Notes under the pieces: generated by a model | Seen by the model: only the letters and a program-made list of their open reading frames with translations | Databases searched by the model: none | Told to the model about the DNA's origin: nothing | NCBI GenBank assembly: GCA_045537695.1 | Contig: JAZSQB010000027.1 | Location: 1 to 64,000 of the forward strand | Direction: 5' to 3' | From: RGIG2041 sp045537695 | GTDB taxonomy: Bacteria > Bacillota > Clostridia > UBA1381 > UMGS1253 | DNA length: 64,000 nt | Shown here: positions 24,699 to 32,553 of the stretch, in pieces | Position numbering within the stretch: the stretch's first letter is position 1 | Layout: every line of letters begins with the position of its first letter | Program-made: the position numbers and the translations under genes

Positions 24699-26123
24699 AT
24701 GAAGAAAACTGTACAGGATATTATTTCCATGATTCAGGAAAATGACATCAAGATGGTGGACTTTAAGATGGTGGACATCAACGGTCAGTATCGCCATGTG
24801 ACGATTCCTGCAAAGAACTTTTCCGAAAAGACAATGAAAAACGGCATCGGCTTCGATGCCTCCAACTATGGCTACGCCGTAGTGGAAAAAAGCGATATGG
24901 TATTCATTCCGGATCCAGACACCGCTGTGATTGACCCGTTCTGCGAAATCCCGACCCTGTCTATGACCGGTAACGCCATGATTATCGACTCGCCGGAAAA
25001 CAGACCGCTCGCGCAGTATCCGAGAAACATCGTACTCGCGGCTGAAAAATACTTAAAGGACTGCGGCATTGCAGATACGATGCTGATTCTGCCGGAGTTT
25101 GAATTCTACCTTTTCGACCAGATTGGCTGGGAAGTAAAGCCGGAATCCATCGGCATGCGTCTTGATGCAATGCAGGCGCACTGGAACAGCGCCGTAGAAG
25201 GCACGGGCAACATTGTTGCAAAGCAGAAAAACTACCACATTGCAAAGCCATTTGACATTGCATACGAAGCAAGAAGCGAAATGTGTATGCTTATCGACGA
25301 TGCAGGCATCGCCTTAAACTACCACCATCCGGAAGTGGGCGCAGGCGGTCAGTTTGAAATCGAGCCGGAGCTCGGTCAGATGTCTAAAATGGCTGATGCA
25401 ACCATGATGATTAAATACATCATCCACAACACCGCAAGAAAGTACGGTCTTTCCGCTACATTTATGCCAAAGCCGGTGATGGGCGAAGCAGGTAATGGTA
25501 TGCATGTTCACATGCAGCTTTTTAAGGACGGCTTGCCGGTATTCTCCGATGATAACGGCTATGCACACTTAAGTAAGGAAGCGCACTGGTTCATGGGCGG
25601 TCTTTTAAAGCACATTGCATCCCTCTGTGCACTCACAAACCCGTCCACCAACTCGTTTAAGCGTCTTGTACCGGGCTTTGAAGCACCGGTGACCGTAGGC
25701 TATGCAACCTCCAACAGAAGTGCCGTAATCCGTATTCCTGCATACGCAAAAGCACCGGAGCTTCGCCGCTTCGAGCTTAGAAATCCGGACGCAACCTGTA
25801 ACCCGTACTTCTGCTATGCAGCTATCCTGATGGCAGGTATCGACGGTATCAAAAATCAGATTGACCCGCACGAAAACGGCTGGGGTCCGTACGATATGAA
25901 CCTCTTCCACTTAAGCGACGAGGAAAAGGCGAAATTAAAGCACCTGCCGACCTCGCTCGACCAGGCACTCGATGCCCTAGAAGCAGATCACGACTACCTC
26001 ACTGCAGGCGGTGTATTCCCGGAAGAACTGCTCAAAAACTTCATCGCTACCAAGCGCGAAGAATGCCGTCAGCTCTCCACCATTCCGCATCCGGCAGAAT
26101 TTGAGAAATATTATAATCTGTAA
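24699..26123 (+). CDS. glnA: Type I glutamine synthetase
   Basis: The enzyme makes glutamine from glutamate, ammonia and ATP. The 474-residue protein starts after an AAAGGAG box. Motifs include MVDINGQYRHVTIP, GNGMHVHMQ, NPSTNSFKRLVPGFEAP and the RRFELRNPDA region. It is longer than the usual Firmicutes GSI-alpha (about 444 residues) and aligns better with GSI-beta, including the loop that carries the adenylylated tyrosine (NLYDLP in enterobacteria). Here that loop reads DMNLFHLSDEE, with Phe at about residue 403 in place of Tyr. Control by adenylylation therefore seems impossible. Confidence 0.95.
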   Translation: MKKTVQDIISMIQENDIKMVDFKMVDINGQYRHVTIPAKNFSEKTMKNGIGFDASNYGYAVVEKSDMVFIPDPDTAVIDPFCEIPTLSMTGNAMIIDSPENRPLAQYPRNIVLAAEKYLKDCGIADTMLILPEFEFYLFDQIGWEVKPESIGMRLDAMQAHWNSAVEGTGNIVAKQKNYHIAKPFDIAYEARSEMCMLIDDAGIALNYHHPEVGAGGQFEIEPELGQMSKMADATMMIKYIIHNTARKYGLSATFMPKPVMGEAGNGMHVHMQLFKDGLPVFSDDNGYAHLSKEAHWFMGGLLKHIASLCALTNPSTNSFKRLVPGFEAPVTVGYATSNRSAVIRIPAYAKAPELRRFELRNPDATCNPYFCYAAILMAGIDGIKNQIDPHENGWGPYDMNLFHLSDEEKAKLKHLPTSLDQALDALEADHDYLTAGGVFPEELLKNFIATKREECRQLSTIPHPAEFEKYYNL

Positions 26124-26142
26124 TGCAAAGCAAAAGACGGGA

Positions 26143-26211
26143 GGGTTGTAAATAACAACCCCTCAGTCAAAACTCGTTTTGACAGCTCCCCTTACACAGG
26201 GGAGCCTTTTT
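26143..26211 (+). terminator. Hairpin group acting as glnA terminator
   Basis: Three hairpins lie in a row: GGGTTGT-aaata-ACAACCC, GTCAAAAC-TC-GTTTTGAC, and GCTCCCCT-TACAC-AGGGGAGC followed by TTTTTGTT. The last two form a CCCTCAGTC...GGGGAGCC unit like the left part of the composite repeats at 14.7 and 40.3 kb. Confidence 0.75.
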
Positions 26212-26216
26212 GTTGC

Positions 26217-26267
26217 GGTGCGCCCTACTAACATTCAATATCGTAGGGGTAATGCACGAATCGCCCA
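26217..26267. repeat. REP-like units between glnA and the ABC exporter
   Basis: A GTAGGGG unit (26243-26267) has a stem ending in CGCCC. A partial unit on the minus strand (GTAGGGCGCACCG) lies at 26217-26229. Together they resemble the inverted pairs at 38.2 and 53.6 kb. Confidence 0.6.
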
Positions 26268-26315
26268 TAAAAAACTGCAATCCGTTGGGCAATGATATGC
26301 AAATTTTATAGGTGC

Positions 26316-28079
26316 TTATTTTATTTTCGTATACATACTGTACAGACCGGCATACATGCCGTCTTTTTCCATCAGCTCTGTGTGCGTTCCTTCCTCGACA
26401 ATACCCTCATCCGTTAAGACAACAATCTTATCTGCATTACGGATGGTGGTTAAGCGGTGCGCCACCGTAAAGGTCGTTCTGCCCTTGGCAAGCTTTTCGA
26501 GTGACTGCTGTACAATCAGCTCACTTTCGTTATCGAGTGCACTCGTCGCTTCATCCAGAATCAGAATCGGCGGATTTTTTAAAAATACACGTGCAATGGC
26601 AAGGCGTTGCTTCTGTCCACCGGAGAGTTTAATGCCGCGCTCACCGATATAGGTGTCATACCCGTCTGAAAGTCCCATAATAAATTCGTGCGCCCCCGCG
26701 AGCATTGCAGCCTCAACAATTTCCTCTTCAGTCGCATCCATTTTACCATAACAGATGTTTTCCTTCACTGTGCCGCAGAACATATATACATCCTGCGCCA
26801 CAACACCGATATGGTCGCGCAGACTTTTTAAGGAAATGTCTCTTATATCCGTGCCATCGAGCAAAATCTCTCCAGACTGGATTTCGTAAAAATGCCCAAT
26901 TAAGTTACACATCGTCGTTTTACCGCCACCGGAAGGACCAACCAGTGCAATGTTTTCGCCCGGTTTTGCGTGTAAATTGATATTACTTAGCACATCCTCG
27001 GCGCTGTCGTTATATTTAAAGCAAACGTTCTTAAATTCAATTTCGCCACGTACATCCTCAATCTCCACCGGATTTTCACAATCGCGGATGTCCGGCTCCT
27101 CCGCCATAATTTCCGTAAAACGCTCAATGCCGGTGATACCGCGCTGAAACTGCTCCGTAAACTCCACGATTTTGCGAATGGACGCAATCAGGGTCTGAAT
27201 ATATAAAATATATGCAATCAAATCCGCCGGCTGAATCAAACCGCGAATCATAAATACCGAGCCGAGCACAATGCCGACCACATACATCAATCCGTCAAAG
27301 AAGCGGTTTGCCGCCTGAAAGCGCGCCATATAGACGTACGCCTTTTTCTTCGCCGCGAAGAAGCGCAGATTACCCTTGCCGAACTTCTTTTTCTCCACCT
27401 CTTCATTGGCAAAGCTTTTCACCACGCGAATACCGAGCAGGCTGTCCTCCAAATCCGCATTAAGCTCGCCAACCTGCACGCGCTGCTCTTTAAATGCATT
27501 TTTCATTCCCTTGCGGAACAGTCCGACCGAAATGAGCATAATCGGCAACACTAGGAAAATCAATACCGTCAACTGCGCATTGATGCCGCTTAAAATAATA
27601 AACGCGCCAATCAGTTTAATACCCGCAATAAACATTTCTTCCGGAAAATGGTGTGAAAACTCCGTAATGTCAAACAAATCCGTGGTCACGCGCGTCATCA
27701 GCTGCCCGACCTTGGTATTATCAAAAAAGTTATACGAAAGCGTCTGCATATGCGCAAACAAATCGCGGCGCATATCCGTTTCCAGCTTCGTACCCATCAC
27801 GTGCCCGACATATGCCATATAATAATTTGCCGCTGTATCCACCAGACGCAAAAACAGATACAGAGCGCCGATTTTTAAAACCGAGCTGAGCAAAAGCGCC
27901 TCCGGATTGGTCTGCGCCGTAGCGGTGATATAGCGCACGAGCATTGGAAACAAAAGCTCGCACACCGTCGTCAGCGCAGCGCAGAGAAGGTCGACGCCCA
28001 CAATGCCCAAGTACGGCTTGTAGTACGGCAAAAACTGCATAAATATTTTGAAGGTTGATTTCTTATTTTCTTTGGACAT
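26316..28079 (-). CDS. ABC exporter, fused permease and ATPase
   Basis: This 587-residue half-transporter works as a dimer. The first ~320 residues form a six-helix membrane domain, with the QTLSYNFFDNTKVGQLMTR-like coupling region (split here as LSYNFFDN and GQLMTRVTTD). The ATPase domain has Walker A GPSGGGKTT, the signature LSGGQKQR, Walker B PILILDEATSALD and the H-loop AHRL. It belongs to the MsbA/BmrA-like lipid or multidrug exporters; the substrate cannot be inferred. It is a single gene with its own promoter, divergent from the lipid kinase. Confidence 0.93.
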   Translation of the reverse strand: MSKENKKSTFKIFMQFLPYYKPYLGIVGVDLLCAALTTVCELLFPMLVRYITATAQTNPEALLLSSVLKIGALYLFLRLVDTAANYYMAYVGHVMGTKLETDMRRDLFAHMQTLSYNFFDNTKVGQLMTRVTTDLFDITEFSHHFPEEMFIAGIKLIGAFIILSGINAQLTVLIFLVLPIMLISVGLFRKGMKNAFKEQRVQVGELNADLEDSLLGIRVVKSFANEEVEKKKFGKGNLRFFAAKKKAYVYMARFQAANRFFDGLMYVVGIVLGSVFMIRGLIQPADLIAYILYIQTLIASIRKIVEFTEQFQRGITGIERFTEIMAEEPDIRDCENPVEIEDVRGEIEFKNVCFKYNDSAEDVLSNINLHAKPGENIALVGPSGGGKTTMCNLIGHFYEIQSGEILLDGTDIRDISLKSLRDHIGVVAQDVYMFCGTVKENICYGKMDATEEEIVEAAMLAGAHEFIMGLSDGYDTYIGERGIKLSGGQKQRLAIARVFLKNPPILILDEATSALDNESELIVQQSLEKLAKGRTTFTVAHRLTTIRNADKIVVLTDEGIVEEGTHTELMEKDGMYAGLYSMYTKIK

Positions 28080-28114
28080 CTCGCATAAACCTCACAGAAA
28101 TTTTATATGAAGTA

Positions 28115-28144
28115 AGTATACTAAACTGCCCCTGCTTTTGTCAA
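28115..28144 (-). promoter_or_regulatory. Promoter of the ABC exporter
   Basis: On the minus strand, TTGACA, an 18-bp spacer and TATACT. Confidence 0.65.
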
Positions 28145-28158
28145 GATTATGACAAAAC

Positions 28159-28186
28159 TTGACAAATTTTTTAATTATGGTATACT
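28159..28186 (+). promoter_or_regulatory. Promoter of the lipid kinase gene
   Basis: TTGACA, a 16-bp spacer and TATACT with extended TGG, back to back with the exporter promoter. Confidence 0.65.
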
Positions 28187-28217
28187 TTGTGTGATATTGT
28201 GCTAGCGGGGGATTTTT

Positions 28218-29102
28218 ATGATTTACATTATTGCAAATACACTTTCCGGCAGCGGCAAGGGCGCCGCATGCCTGAAAAAGACAGAAGCGATTTTGCGCGA
28301 GAAAAACATCGCTTTCCAGACGCGCATTTCCGAATACGCCGGACACAGCAGCGTACTTACAAAAGAAGCCTGCGCAAACTTGGATTGTCGCCGCATTATT
28401 GCCATCGGCGGTGATGGTACCTTCAGCGAGGTGCTCCGCGGCTTGGATTTATCCGTACCAATTGCTTTCGTACCCGCCGGTACGGGCAACGACTTTGTAA
28501 ACGGCGCAGAATTGCCGACAGATACACAAAAGGCGGTTGAAGCTGCCGCATATGGTAAGCCGGTGCTCTACGATATGATAAAAGTCAACGGCAAGCGCTG
28601 CTTAAATGTTGCAGGCACAGGCTTTGATGTCAACGTGCTTTTGCACGAGCAAAAAATCCGCAAGGTATACAAAAGCAAGCTCAGTTACACCTTGGCGCTG
28701 CTGCGCGCGCTGTTAAAGCTTGAATTTACACCGGTGACCATTCGCGTCGATGACGGTGAGCCGTTTGAAGAAGATGTGCTGCTTTTGGCAGCCGCAAACG
28801 GCAAGTATTACGGCGGCGGTCTTCCGATTTGTCCGTCCGCAACCGCCAATGACGGGTATATGGATTTGGTGAGCATCAAAAAGCTCTCCTACCTTGCACT
28901 GCCGGGCGTGCTGTTAAAGTTCTTTAAAGGCAAAATTGCCGAAATCACCGAATACGCGAAGATTTTTCGTTGCAAGAAAATCAGCCTGCTGGTGAAAAAG
29001 CCGCTTCCGGTCAATATTGACGGTGAACTCTGCGAAGAAACACAACCCTTGCAAATTGAGCTTGTCAGCAAGCGCTTGCAGGTACTATGCTTAAATGATT
29101 GA
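28218..29102 (+). CDS. Diacylglycerol kinase family lipid kinase (YegS/DagK)
   Basis: This soluble lipid kinase of 294 residues has the nucleotide motif GGDGTFSEVL and the loop VPAGTGNDFVN, both diagnostic of the DAGK catalytic domain. The C-terminal beta domain contains the conserved PVNIDGEL. Such enzymes phosphorylate diacylglycerol to return it to phospholipid synthesis, for example after lipoteichoic acid assembly. The exact lipid is not determined. The start has a GGGGGA box 6 bp upstream. Confidence 0.9.
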   Translation: MIYIIANTLSGSGKGAACLKKTEAILREKNIAFQTRISEYAGHSSVLTKEACANLDCRRIIAIGGDGTFSEVLRGLDLSVPIAFVPAGTGNDFVNGAELPTDTQKAVEAAAYGKPVLYDMIKVNGKRCLNVAGTGFDVNVLLHEQKIRKVYKSKLSYTLALLRALLKLEFTPVTIRVDDGEPFEEDVLLLAAANGKYYGGGLPICPSATANDGYMDLVSIKKLSYLALPGVLLKFFKGKIAEITEYAKIFRCKKISLLVKKPLPVNIDGELCEETQPLQIELVSKRLQVLCLND

Positions 29103-29115
29103 TCAGTGTATATAA

Positions 29116-29290
29116 CAAGGCTCTCGCTACTGCGAGAGCCTTACATCATTATAAATACAATTCTTTTCCCATCCCATTACATCCATATCTATATATTCCC
29201 ATATTTTCCGACAACCCGCTTTACCAAGAATAACGTGGTCATGCGCGCCTGCCATATGTTTTCACCATATGCCTTGTTACAAAGCATGGC
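29116..29290 (-). pseudogene. Decayed RAYT transposase, C-terminal fragment
   Basis: The minus strand still encodes CNKAYGENIWQAR, then after a frameshift HDHVILGKAGCRKIWEYID and MDVMGWEKNCIYND. This matches the last ~47 residues of the RAYT at 20.5 kb (CNKEYGKNVWQSS, KIWEYIDTNV, WEKDCFYND). The N-terminal two thirds, including the HUH motif, are gone. The 3' hairpin GGCTCTCGC-TACT-GCGAGAGCC (29117-29138) is kept, and a GGCGCGCC REP-like scrap (29301-29308) marks the broken end. The rest of the 271-bp gap to hydE holds no gene. Confidence 0.85.
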
Positions 29291-29373
29291 GCATTAATCC
29301 GGCGCGCCGTTACACACAAATCCCAACACACAAAAAACGGGTAGAGCAAAATTGTGCTGCACCTGTTTCTTTT

Positions 29374-30411
29374 TTACATCAGTGCATCGCCGCGGTCGAC
29401 CACGACTTCGTAACCGATTTTTGCCATATTTTCTTTAAGAGCTTCAAGCATCTGCGCAGACTCGGCACCGTTCGAAAGCTTATTGTTATAGAGCGCATAC
29501 AGCGCACGGTTCTCTTGCGGTGACAAATTCGGCATCACCACATTTGCACCCGCGCAAATGCCCATTTCCCTGCCCTGCGGATGCATACTGCCAAGCGCCG
29601 TGGTCGCCGGCAAAAGGACCTTCGGCAGCATCAGGCGGACTATGGAAAGGAGCTTGAGCGTCATCGTCAAATCCCCTGCCGGAAATGCGGCAAATGGCGT
29701 ATCCTTATGCGGAATAAACGGACCGATGCCCACCATATGCGGCGCAAATCGCTTCAAAAAGCGCAAGTCCGCTAAAATGTGGGCTGCAGTCTGGTACGGC
29801 GAGCCCACCATAAAGCCGGCACCAACCTGATAACCGATATATTTTAAGTCCTCCAGACATTTTTTTCTGTTTTCAAGCAGCATACCTTCCGGATGCAACT
29901 TCTGATAATGCTTGCTGTCTGCTGTTTCATGGCGCAAAAGATAGCGGTCCGCACCCGCATCGTACATCGCCTTATAGCTCTGATAGCTTCGCTCACCGAG
30001 CGAAAGCGTAATCGCACAGTCCGGATAGCGTTTTTTTAGCTCCGACACCACACCGCAGACAAAATCATCCGTAAAGGTGCTATCCTCACCGCCTTGCAGC
30101 ACAAAGGTGCGAAAGCCGAGGGAATATCCTTCCGCGGCACACGCCAAAATCTGCTCGACACTTAAACGGTAACGCTCCACTTTGCGATTGCCGGCGCGAA
30201 TGCCGCAGTAATAGCAATTATTCCTACAATAATTGCTGACCTCCACCAAGCCACGGATATAAACCTTATTTCCGAAATGTGCCCGGCGCACTTCATCTGC
30301 CTTCTCATACAGATAGGTCAGCTGCCTTTTATTCTGCATATGCAAAAGGGCTTCCATCTCCGCAGACGGCAAATCCCCCGTTGCGGCAAGCTTGTCAATA
30401 ATCAGTTTCAT
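29374..30411 (-). CDS. hydE: [FeFe]-hydrogenase maturase HydE
   Basis: HydE is a radical-SAM enzyme that, with HydF and HydG, builds the diiron subcluster of [FeFe] hydrogenase. The 345-residue protein has the cluster motif CRNNCYYCG (CxxxCxxC) after VEVSNY. HydE family features follow (FVLQGGEDSTF, HETAD, GIGPFIPHKDTPF and PATTALGSMHPQGRE). The ATG at 30411 is chosen because AAGGA lies 7 bp upstream; a start five codons earlier overlaps this box. HydF, HydG and the hydrogenase are not in the window. Its promoter faces that of the DUF3006 gene. Confidence 0.94.
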   Translation of the reverse strand: MKLIIDKLAATGDLPSAEMEALLHMQNKRQLTYLYEKADEVRRAHFGNKVYIRGLVEVSNYCRNNCYYCGIRAGNRKVERYRLSVEQILACAAEGYSLGFRTFVLQGGEDSTFTDDFVCGVVSELKKRYPDCAITLSLGERSYQSYKAMYDAGADRYLLRHETADSKHYQKLHPEGMLLENRKKCLEDLKYIGYQVGAGFMVGSPYQTAAHILADLRFLKRFAPHMVGIGPFIPHKDTPFAAFPAGDLTMTLKLLSIVRLMLPKVLLPATTALGSMHPQGREMGICAGANVVMPNLSPQENRALYALYNNKLSNGAESAQMLEALKENMAKIGYEVVVDRGDALM

Positions 30412-30441
30412 AGCCATTTCCTTCATTTTATATTTTCCTTT

Positions 30442-30492
30442 ATTGTATTCTTAATCTTTCCTGTTGTCAAGCGCTGAAATACAGTGTATAAT
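30442..30492. promoter_or_regulatory. Overlapping divergent promoters sharing one -35 box
   Basis: On the plus strand, TTGTCA (30464-30469), 17 bp and TATAAT (30487-30492) serve the DUF3006 gene. On the minus strand, TTGACA (30470-30465), 17 bp and TACAAT (30447-30442) serve hydE. The 7-bp word TTGTCAA is the -35 element of both. Confidence 0.75.
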
Positions 30493-30527
30493 AAATGGTA
30501 GTGAAAATTTCGAAAGGATTTGACTGT

Positions 30528-30719
30528 ATGCAGATTATTATTGACCGATTTGAGGGCGAATATGCCGTCGTGGAATTAGAAGACAAAACCTTTGAAAATC
30601 TGCCGCGCACACTGGTGCCCGAAGGTGCACACGAAGGCGATGCGCTGGAAATACACATCGCAACCGCGGCAAATACGCAGGAAATTACATCTTTGATGGA
30701 TGCACTTTTTGAAGAATAG
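30528..30719 (+). CDS. DUF3006 family small protein
   Basis: The 63-residue protein begins MQIIIDRFEGEYAVVELED and has LPRTLVPEGAHEGDALEI, the layout of DUF3006, a small beta-barrel-like family of unknown function. The start is fixed by a GAAAGGA box 10 bp upstream; a longer frame starts before it. DUF3006 genes often neighbour ComEC-like metallo-hydrolases, but none is here. From its stop to the terminator (30720-30821) I see only a weak, unconvincing frame. Confidence 0.8.
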   Translation: MQIIIDRFEGEYAVVELEDKTFENLPRTLVPEGAHEGDALEIHIATAANTQEITSLMDALFEE

Positions 30720-30821
30720 GCGCTCAGGGGATGGATTGCACAGATTGCGATAAAACCAAAACGCGTGCCACATTACTGCAAAGCTGCATCCGCAGAAGGA
30801 GATATGCAGATTGTTCCCGCA

Positions 30822-30877
30822 AGGTAAAAAGACTTGCATTTGAGAAACCCTCAAGCGCAAGCCTTTTTACCTTTTTA
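30822..30877. terminator. Long bidirectional terminator between DUF3006 and scfB
   Basis: Arms 30822-30844 and 30850-30872 (AGGTAAAAAG...CTTTTTACCT with an inner CTTGC/GCAAG part) have T-rich flanks on both strands. Confidence 0.75.
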
Positions 30878-30899
30878 AACAGTTTTTTACTTTCCGCAA

Positions 30900-32273
30900 T
30901 TATAAATCCAATTCGGCAATCTTTACCACCAACGCACATTCTATGCGCTTTTTAAACAGCTTACAGCCATATTCGTATACACCGGCAATATCGCCCGTCG
31001 CGTGGCACGCATTGGCGGCGCAACCGCCTGCACAGTAAAGCTTTGCCCAACAATTCTGACAATCCGGCCGCGTATAGCAGTTACAGGATGCAAATTTGTC
31101 ACGCAGTGCCATATTTGTAACACCATCATAGATGTTACCCATACTGTATTTCTCGTCGCCGACAAACTGATGGCACGGATAGAGCTCACCCCACGGTGTT
31201 ACCGCAAGGTACTCCGTACCCGAGCCACAACCCGATACGCGCTTATATACGCATGGGCCGCCCGTCAAAGAAATCATATAGTGGTAGAAGGTAAAGCCGT
31301 TGCCCGCCTTCTTTCTTTTAATCATTTCGGTTGCCAGCTTTTCATACTGGTCAAACAGCACCGGCAAATCCGCCTCGGTCAGCGCACACGGGTCGGACGG
31401 ATCACACACCACCGGCTCCATGCTCAGCTCTTTAAAGCCAAGGTCTGCCATATGCAGAATATCGCTTAAAAAGTCCGTGTTGTGGTGCGTATAGGTACCG
31501 CGCACATAATAGCTTTTGTCGCCGCGCTTTTCCACAAAATCCAAAAACTTCGGCAAAATCTTTTCATAGCTGCCGCGCCCTGCGTGGTCTACACGGAAGC
31601 GGTCGTGCACGTCTTTTCTGCCGTCAAGACTGAGCACCACATTGTGCATTTCCTTATTGCAGAATTCCGTTACCTCGTCATCGAGTAAAACACCGTTGGT
31701 GGTCAGGGTGAAACGGATATTTTTATTGTGCGCTTTTTCAAGGTCTCTTCCGTATGCCACAAGTGCCTTGACCACGTCCCAATTCATCAGTGGCTCGCCG
31801 CCGAAGAAGTCCACGTCTAAGTTTTTGTGCGTACCAGAGTTTTCTATCAGAAAATCCATTGCGCGCTTGCCGACCTCTAAGCTCATCAGCGCACGGTCGC
31901 CGTGGTATTCCCCCTGCGAAGCAAAGCAGTAGGAACAGTTTAAATTACAAACGTGCGCCACATGCAGGCAAAGTGCTTTGATGGAAAAATTGCTGCGTCT
32001 GTAGTTTTTCGCAATTTCTGCGTACGCATCCTTGGTAAAGAGCTTCCCCTTCTGCTTTAATTCCTCCACATCGGCGATGCACTGCGCCACTTCTTCTATC
32101 GTTACATCCGGCGCATCCGCATACTTATCTAAAATAAGCTTTTCAATCTCCGCCGCCGTCTTTTCCTCGTACATCGCGATAATATCATACGCAACATCAT
32201 CGACCACGTGAATCGAGCCGGAAAAGACATCTAAAACAATATTGTATCCGTTTAATTTATACTGGTGAATCAT
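30900..32273 (-). CDS. scfB: Radical-SAM maturase of the SCIFF peptide
   Basis: ScfB forms thioether cross-links between cysteines and other residues of the SCIFF precursor. The 457-residue protein has an N-terminal leader-binding region with YNIVLDVFSGSIHVVDDV, the radical-SAM motif CNLNCSYCF and the FGGEPLMN element. A C-terminal SPASM domain is rich in cysteines (CGSGTEYLAVTPWGELYPC, CNCYTRPDCQNCW, CAGGCAANACHA) for auxiliary Fe-S clusters. Its GAGGTAAAACG ribosome site lies just after the hairpin that separates it from the precursor gene. The pair is widespread in Clostridia. Confidence 0.96.
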   Translation of the reverse strand: MIHQYKLNGYNIVLDVFSGSIHVVDDVAYDIIAMYEEKTAAEIEKLILDKYADAPDVTIEEVAQCIADVEELKQKGKLFTKDAYAEIAKNYRRSNFSIKALCLHVAHVCNLNCSYCFASQGEYHGDRALMSLEVGKRAMDFLIENSGTHKNLDVDFFGGEPLMNWDVVKALVAYGRDLEKAHNKNIRFTLTTNGVLLDDEVTEFCNKEMHNVVLSLDGRKDVHDRFRVDHAGRGSYEKILPKFLDFVEKRGDKSYYVRGTYTHHNTDFLSDILHMADLGFKELSMEPVVCDPSDPCALTEADLPVLFDQYEKLATEMIKRKKAGNGFTFYHYMISLTGGPCVYKRVSGCGSGTEYLAVTPWGELYPCHQFVGDEKYSMGNIYDGVTNMALRDKFASCNCYTRPDCQNCWAKLYCAGGCAANACHATGDIAGVYEYGCKLFKKRIECALVVKIAELDL

Positions 32274-32292
32274 CGTTTTACCTCAAATAAAA

Positions 32293-32325
32293 AGTCTCAT
32301 AATGTCGAATTATGAGACTCTTTTC
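32293..32325 (-). terminator. Hairpin between scfA and scfB, likely partial terminator
   Basis: An 11-bp stem AGTCTCATAAT/ATTATGAGACT (32293-32303, 32309-32319) is followed on the minus strand by TTTTTATTT. It lies between precursor and maturase, so it would make the peptide mRNA more abundant than the enzyme mRNA. Confidence 0.8.
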
Positions 32326-32344
32326 TCTCGTATGTATTCTATGC

Positions 32345-32491
32345 TTATCTGTTTTCGTTTTCGCAATCCTGATTTGCTACGCCGCAGGAAGTCTTGCAAG
32401 CGGACTGGCAGGATGTCTGGCATTCGCCGCAGCCGCCTGTCTTAACAGATTCATTTAAATCACGAGTTTCAACCGTTACAATTCTCTTCAT
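32345..32491 (-). CDS. scfA: SCIFF ribosomal peptide precursor
   Basis: This 48-residue precursor starts MKRIVTVETRDLNESVKTGG, the conserved leader, followed by a core with six cysteines at 21, 24, 28, 32, 36 and 43 (CGECQTSC, CKTSCGV, DCENENR). Six cysteines in about forty-five residues define the family. The maturase gene follows downstream on the same strand. A strong promoter and an AAAGGAG box suggest high expression. The biological role of SCIFF is unknown, though its near-universal presence in Clostridia points to a basic one. Confidence 0.96.
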   Translation of the reverse strand: MKRIVTVETRDLNESVKTGGCGECQTSCQSACKTSCGVANQDCENENR

Positions 32492-32524
32492 TGTTATTTC
32501 TCTCCTTTTTTACAAGTTACAGTT

Positions 32525-32553
32525 AGTATATCATAGGAAACCGCCTCTGTCAA
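32525..32553 (-). promoter_or_regulatory. Promoter of scfA
   Basis: On the minus strand, TTGACA, a 17-bp spacer and TATACT with extended TGA. The -35 box overlaps the stop codon of the upstream decarboxylase gene. Confidence 0.8.

Noticed and set aside
30731..30955. Plus-strand frame after DUF3006 starting MDCTDCDK
   Set aside because: It runs through the bidirectional terminator into antisense scfB; only a purine-rich box touching the ATG precedes it.
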